A DNA stretch of 64,000 bases from positions 1-64,000 of the forward strand of contig WFMF01000236.1 in the NCBI GenBank assembly GCA_011033025.1. Reading direction: 5' to 3'. Below the pieces are notes generated by a model, which made no database searches, was not told where the DNA came from, and saw only the letters and a program-made list of their open reading frames with translations. Shown in pieces: positions 12,560 through 23,800 of this stretch. The position numbers were made by a program, and so were the translations under genes. This stretch comes from Beroe forskalii. Its lineage: Eukaryota; Ctenophora; Nuda; Beroida; Beroidae. Within the stretch, counting starts at the first letter, position 1. Each line of letters starts with the position of its first letter.

Positions 12560-13060
12560 GATACACACTATACATTATACACACTATACATTATACACAC
12601 TATACATTATACACACTATACATTATACACACTATACATTATACACACTGTACATTATACACACTATACATTATACACACTATACATTATACACACTATA
12701 CATTATACACACTATACATTATACACACTATACATTATAAACACTATACATTATACACACTATACATTATACACACTATACATTATACTATACATTATAC
12801 ACACTATACATTATAAACACTATACATTATAAACACTATACATTATACACACTATACATTATACACACTATACATTATACACACTATACATTATACACAC
12901 TATACATTATAAACACTATACATTATAAACACTATACATTATACACACTTTACATTATACACACTATACATTATACACACTATACATTATACACACTTTA
13001 CACTATACACACTATACATTATACACACTATACATTATACACTATACACAGCACACTACA
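12560..13060. repeat. 16-bp minisatellite upstream of the GDI start
   Basis: About 31 tandem copies of TATACATTATACACAC, with variants TATAAACAC and TTTACATT. The array begins roughly 40 bp upstream of the GDI ATG, so it occupies the 5' leader and/or core promoter. It is full of TATA-like words, which makes a genuine TATA box impossible to pick out. Confidence 0.9.
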
Positions 13061-13545
13061 ATATATATCCATGAACGCATATACCTACTAAAACCACAAT
13101 AAACCGTGATTATACGTGTGCATATTCAGCAGTTCATTAGCCTCATTAGTATTTAGTAATGCACGAATAACATCCGTTTCAACATCTGAAAGATCATGAA
13201 AACAACTGTAGCGTTTGAAATCACACGATGAAAATCAACGAGATAGCGCTAAAAATAAAAACAAAACTGAAATTGGATGATAATTATTGACAATTGACAT
13301 AATAAATATTCATCAAATTCAACTTAATAATTCATGTCACTTGTCTAACATTGCAACTTCAAATTTACTTCAGTACGGATAAAATACTCTCTAAATCAAC
13401 TGCCTGCAAAAATTTGTGCTGTCAGTGTAATACCATTTTCTTAGCAAACTAATGTCCATAATAAATCTAGGTCCCAGATATCAAAATTCCATAACATCGT
13501 TCCTTCACTCCACTGGCATTATTTCACGTTGATGTTTTGCAAAGT
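13061..13545. other. AT-rich stretch, nothing recognised
   Basis: Non-repetitive AT-rich sequence between the GDI upstream minisatellite and the GC-rich island. I see no supported exon or RNA gene. Confidence 0.5.
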
Positions 13546-13555
13546 GTATGAACTG

Positions 13556-14010
13556 TTAACCCAGCGTTATCAGTCTGCCTCGAGGACGTTTCTCACTACA
13601 AGAAGTTCGAGGCGGACCACCCCCACGACGGCGGCCAGGAGGAAGTTCCTGGATGAACTGGAGCGCCTCCCTGGTCGCCGTGAGGAAGTAGGTCCACCTC
13701 GCGCCTCCGGTCGCCCTCGTTCGCGACACGAAACTCAGCCCCCCCGTAGGGAAGCCCTGGTTGACACGGGGGTCCGAGAGCGCCGCTACGTAGGACTCCG
13801 GTGGGTAGCCCCCGTACATCACCAGGCGAACTGATTCTGTCTCGCCCCCAAGCTGGTAGGGGCTCCCCTCCAGAGCGCCCACGGCGAACGCTCTTGATTC
13901 CCCGTTGCCCACCAGGGCTTCGGCTTGCCCGGATCGAAGAACTAGTTCCTCGACCCGGGCAGGTTCTGGGGCGGCCCAAATACAGTGGTGACATTGTTGT
14001 GGAACACACC
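13556..14010 (-). CDS. Possible coding exon in a GC-rich island, unidentified
   Basis: An abruptly GC-rich island in AT-rich surroundings. The minus-strand frame is open across 13556-14074, with a mixed, protein-like composition between about 13640 and 13990 (for example VEELVLRSGQAEALVGNGES and VMYGGYPPESYVAALSDPRV). A plausible acceptor, GCCGCCCCAG, precedes the frame near 13975. I do not recognise the family. Overlapping open frames exist on both strands because the DNA is GC-rich, so the coding call is weak. Near-copies of a 50-bp word with CTCGAGGA(C/A)GTTTCTCAC flank the island at about 13567 and 14077, suggesting a tandem duplication. It could be one exon of a gene whose other exons I cannot see, or non-coding. 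Confidence 0.3.
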
Positions 14011-14139
14011 TGCTCCCCTCAGACTGGCACCCCATACATCTGCTCCCCTCAGGGGAGTCTGCACCTCCAAACATCTGCCTCGAGGAAGTTTCTCACCACA
14101 CGGAGTTCCAGGCGGACTGAACCTCCACAGACCCTCCAA

Positions 14140-16355
14140 ATACCCACCACAGACCCTTCATCGTAATTTCATATTGGGAAATAGTGACACCAACAAATAT
14201 ACGTCATTTGTGTGGCAGTGTAGGGTGTTGACGCAAAGTCCACGTTTTTCTGTACTTCTGCAGTGAAGCAATACCACCTTTACAAACTTCCTTTTAGCTT
14301 TTTGATATGTTATTTAGCTGCTTCTACAATGATGTTACAGTTCATTGTTCATGAAATTGATGCACCCAAGAAAATGTCTATATCTTTGTCAACATAGCTT
14401 CAAATATTAAAATCAAGTTAAATGGATGAGAAATTGGCAAAAATAATAATTCAATTATAGCATCTAGCCAACTTTGATTTTTGAATAACTGAGAAATTGG
14501 AACACAGTTGAGTAAGTACGTATTTGATAGCAATTTTAATTCATTCAATCAGCAATGAATCAGTAACTATAAACAAATCACAAACAAAAAGTGTTTTTTG
14601 GTTTATCTCGTCTACGATTCAGTGAACCATCAAAATAGATCATGGTTTGAATCATAATCAAGCCAATTAATTATTCGGTATTTTGCGTCTTCGTGAATAA
14701 ACAAAACTTATTGATGCATGTCGTGTCGCTAAACCCTCTTTTATGTTAACCGAGGCGGACCGAGGACTGAAAGTTGGAACAACTTTCATAAACCGGCAAA
14801 AACTACAATGAACATAAACATCGGACAGTATCATACAAAAGGATTAAAATGGAAATTCGTCACAACTCTTGAAATCTCTATTTTGGGATTCGGGATAAAG
14901 TATTATGATGCCATGTTAATTGACATAGAGACGGGAGCTTCACTACATACAATGGGGGGGGGCCCTACAATACCACATTACCACGTACATGGAAAGAAAA
15001 CAAAGAGGAACATTGGAATGCGACAATAGACATTTATGAACTTACAAAGGAGGAGAATGAGGCGGACCACACCTCTTTTCTCTAAAAGTAATGATGTAGT
15101 ACGATCCTCTTTTTCCTTCTCTAGTTGCGGCACAATGAGCTTCAGTCATATTATATTTAGCGGGGGGAAAAAATGAACCATCTTTTCATTTGTTATTCTA
15201 GGCAAAGGGGCAGCTCAAAAGTAAAACGGAAACTGAGTCATACGTTTCCGTTGAAGTCTGTCAATTTAAAAACCAATGCTCACGATGAAGACTTGAAAAG
15301 CAAGGGTACTGGTTACAAGTCGGGGCGGACCACATGGAAATTTAAAGCAATTTGATGGAAAAGACTGATAATGCTTATCAAGTTACAACTTTACAGAGAC
15401 AGAAGTAAGGAAGTATTGAGTTACATGCGCCGAACACACATACAAACACACATACATGAATACAAATTATACACTTTATGAGTGTACGGTGTAATTTATG
15501 TGTACTTTATTTGAACTCCAACACTTTGGCCAGCTAACTATAGACATCGGTTGTCATATTGCAGCAATTCGGTACTGTGGAAAGTAGATAAAACACATAC
15601 ATTTACTCTCAGACTGACAGTTCACAGTATGTAAAAGTCAATAATTTATCGTTAATATAATGAAAGTGCAATATACAGGAATTAATAACACGTAAAATTA
15701 CCAATATGCAAATTAACGATGTACTATATATTGATACAGGAATTAATAACGCGTAATATTACCGATATAAGGTCACTGTATTTTGCAAACGGTTGTTTTA
15801 CAAGTTAGCTCAGTGCTGCACAACGAGCAAACAATAAGCAATGATCAGTAACGCACTACTCTAGTAGTATTTAAATAGGAGAGCACAGTACACTCACGCA
15901 TAGTAAGCAGCGTGTTTAGAATAAACAAGTCCATTATCGGAATAGGTCACATAATATTGTATGTGTTCAGGCAGGATTGTATATAAAGTTAACTAAGTAA
16001 CTAACAAATTACATATAAGTTTACCCCGAGCAGTTAATAAAATAAATATTTGTCGATCACAAAACTATAACATTAAAACGGAAATATTTAATTAATAAAA
16101 TAATATATTATCTCAAAATATAATTCACACTTTTAATGAAAATTGTAGCCGTTGAACAAATATTAGAATTTGCAGTGACAGTATTTTACCAGGCGATGGT
16201 AAAAACACGGTATCAAATGTCTACCTTCGACAGTAGAAATTCTTACTAGATGGTTAGAATTAAGATTGGCCTGAAAATTAAACTTTCTACCTCAATAACT
16301 CCTTAATTAGTTGGATGTTATCCCCAGTCGCCACACAGTGCCTGCATCGGTCGTG
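14140..16355. other. AT-rich intergenic stretch
   Basis: Mostly AT-rich, with no supported exon or RNA gene. The word GGCGGACC, also present in the GC island, recurs near 14755, 15062 and 15325; I cannot give it a meaning. A TTAATAACRCGTAA direct repeat is present near 15680 and 15740. Confidence 0.5.
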
Positions 16356-16357
16356 AA

Positions 16358-17520
16358 CAATGTACACAACTGTGCAATGTACACAACTGTACAATGTACA
16401 CAACTGTGCAATGTACACAACTGTACAATGTAGATCACTGTGCAATGTACACAACTGTGCAACGTACACAACTGTGCAATGTACACAACTGTGCAATGTA
16501 CACAACTGTGCAATGTACACAACTGAGCAATGTACACAACTGTGCAATGTACACAACTGTGCAATGTACACAACTGTGCAATGTACACAACTGTGCAATG
16601 TACGCAACTGAACAATGTACACCACTGTACAATGTACACAACTGTACAATGTACACAACTGTGCAATGTACACAACTGAACAATGTACACAACTGTGCAA
16701 TGTACACAACTGTGCAATGTACACAACTGTGCAATGTACACAACTGTGCAATGTACACAACTGTGCAATGTACACAATCAGCACGTACAATAACTGTGCA
16801 ATGTACACAACTGTGCAATGTACACAACTGTGCAATGTACACAACTGAACAATGTACACAACTGAACAATGTACCGAACTGTGCAATGTACACAACTGTG
16901 CAATGTACACAACTGTGCAATGTACACAACTGAACAATGTACACAACTGTACAATGTACGCAACTGTGCAATGTACACAACTGAACAATGTACACAACTG
17001 TACAATGTACGCAACTGAACAATGTACACAACTGTGCAATGTACACAACTGTGCAATGTACACAACTGTGCAATGTACACAACTGTGCAATGTACACAAC
17101 TGTGCAATGTACACAACTGTGCAATGTACACAACTGTGCAATGTACACAACTGTGCAATGTACACAACTGAACAATGTACACAACTGTGCAATGTACACA
17201 ACTGTGCAATGTACACAACTGAACAATGTACACAACTGTGCAATGTACGCAACTGTACAATTTAGATCACTGTACAATGTACACCACTGTACAATGTACA
17301 CAACTGTACAATGTACACAACTGAACAATGTACACAACTGAACAATGTACACCACTGAACAATGTACACAACTGAACAATTTACACCACTGTACAATGTA
17401 CGCAACTGTACAATGTAGATCACTGTACAATGTACGCAACTGTACAATTTAGATCACTGTACAATGTACACCACTGTACAATTTAGATCACTGTACAATG
17501 TACATCACTGTACAACGTAC
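16358..17520. repeat. 17-bp satellite array
   Basis: About 68 head-to-tail copies of CAATGTACACAACTGTG. Variants are TGAACAATG, TGTACAATG and, towards 17520, TTTAGATCACTG units. Because 17 is not a multiple of 3, every frame reads a 17-residue peptide repeat. The minus strand lacks stops in all three frames, giving spurious frames of more than 300 codons. It lies 300 bp beyond the SEPSECS stop. Confidence 0.95.
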
Positions 17521-17689
17521 GTATGTACATAGAATAGAGTACACCGATTCACACAGTGAAGGTAATCAACCTCATAGCATTTACTTGTACCTGTACCACT
17601 GACTCACTTAGTCAAAAGACTGAAAGAAAATAAATTAATAAGTTTAGAATTCCCTCATTAAAATCATGCAACTCTCATTCAACGACCGG

Positions 17690-17850
17690 CGTGAAATGAG
17701 TGCACCCCTCAGATTACACCACAGTGGATATCTTGCAGATTACAGTGAAATGAGTGCACCCTTCATCACACCACAGTGGAAATCTTGCAGATTACAGTGA
17801 AATGAGTGCACCCTTCAGATTACACCACAGTGGAAATCTTGCGGAGTATC
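17690..17850. repeat. Tandem copies of the SEPSECS exon 8 end
   Basis: Three units of about 54-66 bp (GAAATGAGTGCACCC..., ACACCACAGTGGAAATCTTG). The last overlaps the 3' end and stop of SEPSECS exon 8 (17820), so the coding end seeded or captured the repeat. Confidence 0.85.
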
Positions 17851-20800
17851 TGACTAAACTTGTGCACGATGGTATCCACCTCGGGCTCCGTCATGCCGAC
17901 TGCAGCTGCGAAGGTGATGTACGGAGTGTGATAAGTGTTGCTATGGCACCCGAAGTGTTGGAGGGTCACGTGACCCACAGTCTTGCTGCTGCCGGCGCAG
18001 GTCACTACTCGGGCTCCGGTCACGTTACGCAGGAAGAGCTTACTTCCCAACTCCGTTAACTGAGTTCCTTCCTGAGGTGAAAGGGAGTAGTCACAGTTGA
18101 GAAAAAATTCTATTAGTGGGTTGTGGAGGACACTTGCAGAATATACGCAACAAAACTTCTGAAACTTTAACAGGAGGGCTGAATCCAGATTTCTGCAACA
18201 GATTTAATGCAAACTAGAGTTGAGAAAGGCAGCACTGCAAGATATATCTTGCAGTTGTACCTTGTAGTTACTACTAAACGGGGTATAATTAACCTTGTAG
18301 TTACTACTAAACGGGGGAGTTGTACCTTGTAGTTACTACTAAACGGAGGAGTTGTACCTTGTAGTTACTACTAAACGGAGGAGTTGTACCTTGTAGTTAC
18401 TACTTTACTACTAAACGGGGTATAATTAACCTTGTAGTTCGCCTGAGTGAGGGAGAACGCCAGAGAGATGTGGTTGTCAGGGGTGTCCAGGACTCGCTCC
18501 TTAAAGGTGACAGCCACCTCCTGCAGTCTGCTCTTCAAGTGCGTGTACACCTGCAAAGTTACTAAAGTTACTTCCGCAAAAGGAGGCATGGATATGTTGG
18601 TGGTGGAGATGAAAACTTAATTCAAAAGTTGGAGAACTACTACTCTAATGAAAGTATTATAACAGGCTAGAATAGCCGAGTGAAACCGCCAAACTTTAGC
18701 TACGAATATCCCCGAATATGGTTATCAATGAACGTGGAGTTATCTTTCAAGAGATTCAACCTTGCATACATTCGGTGCACACTGCACAATCGGGTCGCAG
18801 TCAATTCTTTCAACTTTTCAATCATGATAATTGGATCGGTAGAGCATTGTTTTAGCCTTATAAGGCTCCTTGTGGAGTTCATTTCTATCGGAGGTTCTCT
18901 GCACTATCTGATAAGCACGAACGTCTAGTCGCTGTCAACTGAGGACTGCAGATATACAGACAATTCGTGATAGGTTACGAATTTGATATTTTCTTTGGTA
19001 GTAGTAAAATCAGAATGGTGAAGATTTTGGGAGATTTTCCGACCCCTTCATAAATTAAAGTACGTTATTTTGTGGATTACATTCAGCGAATTACATTTCA
19101 GGGAAGGACTCCAGTGTAACTTGCTTATCGCACCCCGCAAGAACGTACCCTTGCGGAGCCTCAACACAAGTCTAAAGTTGGTGTTGCTAGCAACCTTCAG
19201 ATGTCCGATCAGCTGTGTAAGACATCCACTACTCGGGAATGCTAGCGCAAATAATACCGCTTAGGGCCCTAAATAGGACTTATTTATCAGTATTATATAC
19301 CACTAGCAGGCCCGTTGGGCCTGCTTGACTACCATAAAACTGGATTCATAGCTCACTCGGCGGCGCCTCTAATATATTTAGAAGCCTTTGGTGGTATCCC
19401 GATGGTGTTAAAAACAACGATGTGAATTAATTGATTATATAACCACAGTAAATAAAGACTACAGTTATATACATGCTTTACGGATACCAGATACTGATTT
19501 CATTTGAAGGAAACATATTAGGGTTGGGTGAGGGGTGGTGGTGGGTCATTTCATCTCATTTACAGGATAGAGCACGTGGAGCGCGCCCAATGAAAGGGGC
19601 AGGATACGACCTGTATATTGCAATCAAACGCTATCTAGGTGGGAGGGACTTAAGATTTGGAGGAACTTTAGATAGGCGCAATGTGACAAGGCTTAGTCAC
19701 TGTGTTAACTGTATATAAGCATATTCAGCGGTACTTTCTCACGGCTAGAAGTATCAGAGTCAGTTCATACGTCGTAATACTGATAAAGTTAATGTATTGA
19801 ATCAGAAAGGATGATAATATTATGTTGTGTCTTGCAGTAGAAATACTAAAGTGTAGAACTGGTAGCAATTATAATCACACATTTACATAAGCCTTCCTAA
19901 ATCCAAGGAAAATGATAACAGCTGCGCTGTGTAATGATAAGTACATGCCAGATGCCAATTGACTAATAATCTAACACTAGAACAGATCGATTAGAATAAC
20001 GCTGTTGTAACTTGTAGTGCACTGCTATTTGTAGATTAGAACAAGTCATAAATAATTAATCAATTTTATATATAAGATAAAAGAGAGGCCGGACCAGAAG
20101 GATAGGGAGGATAGCCCCGGGCTGGACTGTGCCTGCCTCTGACCGCTGAGAGGTGAGTTGATGTTAGGTCATCCCTGTATTGTCCGTCTCCTCCTCCGTT
20201 TGTTGAAGTCTTTTGGTTTGGAGTGTGTAGCCGACTAGCGAGTCCATGCTGTTCTTCTTTATGATGTCGTTTTTCGAGTCATAGTATGTCCTGAGTGTGT
20301 TCCATCTGATCCTCATAAAGGCCGGGCATCGGGCTATGAAGTGAGCAACTGTCAGTGCAGTAAGGGCAGTTTGGTGTGTCTGAGTAGGTGTTTGTTCAGT
20401 CCTATGTGTCCTGTTATATTGCAGATGGCAGTTCGGTACCGGATGCGGCTACCCATGCTGTCGTTGAGTGTTTGGAAAACCTTCTTCTTGTGGTTTCCGA
20501 TGATCATGTCTGTGTGGGCGTGTTTGTTAGTGCTCCACCTGTTGTGGCTGAGGTTGTTGAACTTGGTGTTAATTGAGTGTTTGATGAATGATAAGGGGAT
20601 ATGGTTACAGCCTTCAGTGCCAGTCTTGGCAAGCTGATCCGCTTTCTCGTTACCCCAGTGTCCTGTGTGGGCCTTGATCCATCTAACTTGTGCTGTGCTA
20701 GAACGGTAAAAGAGTTGTGACGGGTTTGTAACTGACTTGTTCCTGTGTATTTTGTTGGAAAGAGCTTGAAGTGCCGATAGACTGTCACTCCAGAAGATGA

Positions 20801-23800
20801 TCTGTTCGTGTCTTGGGTGGACTGGTGGTTAAGTCTGTCAGCAGCGCACGTGAGTCGTGCTATCTCAGCTTGAAAGACTGTGCTGCGATCTTCCATTTTG
20901 AAGGAGTTTTCGGTGATGGTTTCGTCGTGGGGGTCCTTGATGATGTAGCCGCCAACCCCTCAAACCCCCCAAATTAAAGCCCCTATTGGCGATTTTTTTA
21001 TATCCACCAAAATAAAGGGGGTCCCTCCCCCCGAATAGTCATATATCAACACACTCATAAATCAACACACATAGTCATAAATCCTTCAATTGAATCTTAG
21101 CCCAAATTGCCAATAAATAAGAGCCAAGAGAAGGACAATGACACATGATTGCTTTTTAATTAACTTTTTGGTTTCAATCAGTTTAACAAACAAAATTTGT
21201 TTGTTAAACTGATTGAAACTGAAAAAAAAAAATCGCCCTTTGAAATGGTTTACTTTGCCCCTAATTGCCTCCTTAAGGAAAGAATGAAGGCGACCATTGC
21301 TTATTTATTTATTTCTTTATTCGCTACGTGGAACACATCTCTTTGTTTGCATAATTAATTTTTTCTTCTCACGAACGCGTAGAGTCTTTGGAGTTTAATT
21401 AGGAGTTGAAAATTTAACTCATTTCATTTCTGTCTCATTTTATTCGTTACATGATCAACTAGTTCGTTATTTTAGATTAGTTTTATATGGTCCATTACCA
21501 GTCATCCTGTGCACGTCTGAACCTCTTTACCCCCAATCCACCATAAATTAATCGAATTTTATTAAGCTTAGAATTATGATAAGAAACGTGTAAAGAAACT
21601 TTGAGATAACCAAACATCATCTCAGCGATACAAGGCGATTTAACCCCCACAAAGATGAGTCTGGTAACACTTATTCTTGTGATGCTGCTTGGATCGCTGA
21701 GGGGGGGGCCAACCTCGAAAAACCCCGGGTGGATATAAAAATTGGCAAATGGGGGTTTAATTTTTCGGGGTTTATGAGGGTTTAAGGAGGCTAAACTGAT
21801 AAAAATAGCCGTTTTTTGGTCGGAAAATTCAATTTTCTCTCAAAATGGTACCACTTTAGTTGTGGATTTTCGGCTCTTCTCTCAAATGGTACCATATTTG
21901 TTGAGGATTTTTGGCACTTTTCTGAAATGGTACCATTTTTGTTGAGGATATTCGACCCTTTTCTGAAATGGTACCATTTTTGTTGAGGAATTTTGGCCCT
22001 TTTCTGAAATGGTACCATTTTTGTTGACGATTTTCGACCCTAATCTGAAATGGTACCATTTTTGTTGAGGATTTTCAACCCTTTTCTGAAATGGTACCAT
22101 TTTTGCTGGAAATTTTTTCTGGTCACTTTTCTCAAATGGTACCATTTTTGTTGACGATTTTCGACCCTTTTCTTAAATGGTACCATTTTTGTTGACGATT
22201 TTCGACCCTAATCTGAAATGGTACCATTTTTTGTTGAGGATTTTCAACCCTTTTCTGAAATGGTACCATTTTTGTTGACGATTTTCGACCCTTATCTGAA
22301 ATGGTACCATTTTTGTTGAGGATTTTCAACCCTTTTCTGAAATGGTACCATTTTTGCTGGAGATTTTTGGCACTTTTCGGAAATGGTACCATAATTTTTG
22401 TTGAGGAATTTTGGCCCTTTTCTGAAATGGTACCATTTTTGTTGAGGATTTTCGACCCTAATCTGAAATGGTACCATTTTTTCCCTCTCCAATTGCGTTT
22501 TTGTTTTACAAAAAGGCAAATGAGAGGGTTAGCAGAGATCGTGGTTTGGAGGATTTTGGGAGAAATTGTGTATACTACCTTTATCCGTACTGTTAATTCT
22601 GAAAAGTGCCCGGGTGGGGGAGAAATCTCTAAATATGGGGGAGAAATCTCTAAAAATGGGGGAGAAATCTCTAAATATGGGGGAGAAATTTCCACAAATG
22701 GCATAAGAAATCATTCAACTGCTCCTTTATAATATCAGTCAAGTCGGGGTATTTTGGAGTTTTTGGTGTAGTGGCATCGAGTGAAACTGTAAACTTCTGT
22801 TAGCTGACAGGAATTTGGGTTCGATGCTCGGGTCATTCTAACCTTGAAATTGATTGTTTTTCAAAATCTCGTCAGATCGATTTCATCAAATCTTTCACGC
22901 TAAAATAATGAATTCAAAATATTTACAGTATCAATTTTCACGGTTTTTATTGGAGTTTGAAACATTTGGTCTTTTTTCGGCTTGAGCATCAGCTAACTGA
23001 CAATAAATTCATGATTTAAGTGCGATGATGGATCATGATGATTGGTCCAAGGAATTGAGTTGAAGTTTTCCCTGTAAACATTATATCCAAATCCGCAATT
23101 TTTTTTCATTTCAGTACCTGCCGATCATTTCGTGATTATTGACTTTTTGATTCATGCTAACGGAGGCGGAATGCAACAATAACTTTAAAATGTGACGGCT
23201 TAATAATATCAAAAGCAAAGAAAATGTAACGCGTAACAAAATGGACCCCGTGGTTATGAAACTGGAAACAGCGCACAACAAAACAAGAGTTGAACGAATT
23301 GTGGTGATTGCGCGCGTAGAATTTGCCACTTGCATCCGTACCGATCCGCCCACGTGCATGCGCGCGTTAAATCAAGCACATAGGAGAGGGAAATTAAGCG
23401 CCTGCATACGGGAACAACGAACGACGAGAAATGCACCGACAGGCGCAATTCTTGTTGTTTAGGATTTTCAACCCTTTTCTGAAATGGTACCATTTTTGCT
23501 GGAAATTTTTTCTGGGCACTTTTCTGAAATGGTACCATTTTTGTTGAGGATTTTCAACCCTTTTCTTAAATGGTACCATTTTTGTTGACGATTTTCGACC
23601 CTAATCTGAAATGGTAACCTTTTTTGTTGAGGATTTTCAACCTTTTTCTGAAATGGTACCATTTTTGCTGGAGATTTTTGGCACTTTTCGGAAATGGTTC
23701 CATAATTTTTGTTGAGGAATTTTGGCCCTTTTCTGAAATGGTACCATTTTTGTTGAGGATTTTCGACCCTAATCTGAAATGGTACCATTTTTGTTTAGGA

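Noticed and set aside
16287-17447. Open frames of 321 and 334 codons on the minus strand encoding a Cys-rich repeat protein
   Set aside because: They are translations of the 17-bp satellite in different frames; the consensus simply lacks stops.
19070-19264. 64-codon plus-strand frame with several cysteines
   Set aside because: No family recognised, no supported splice partners; left as unassigned intron sequence.
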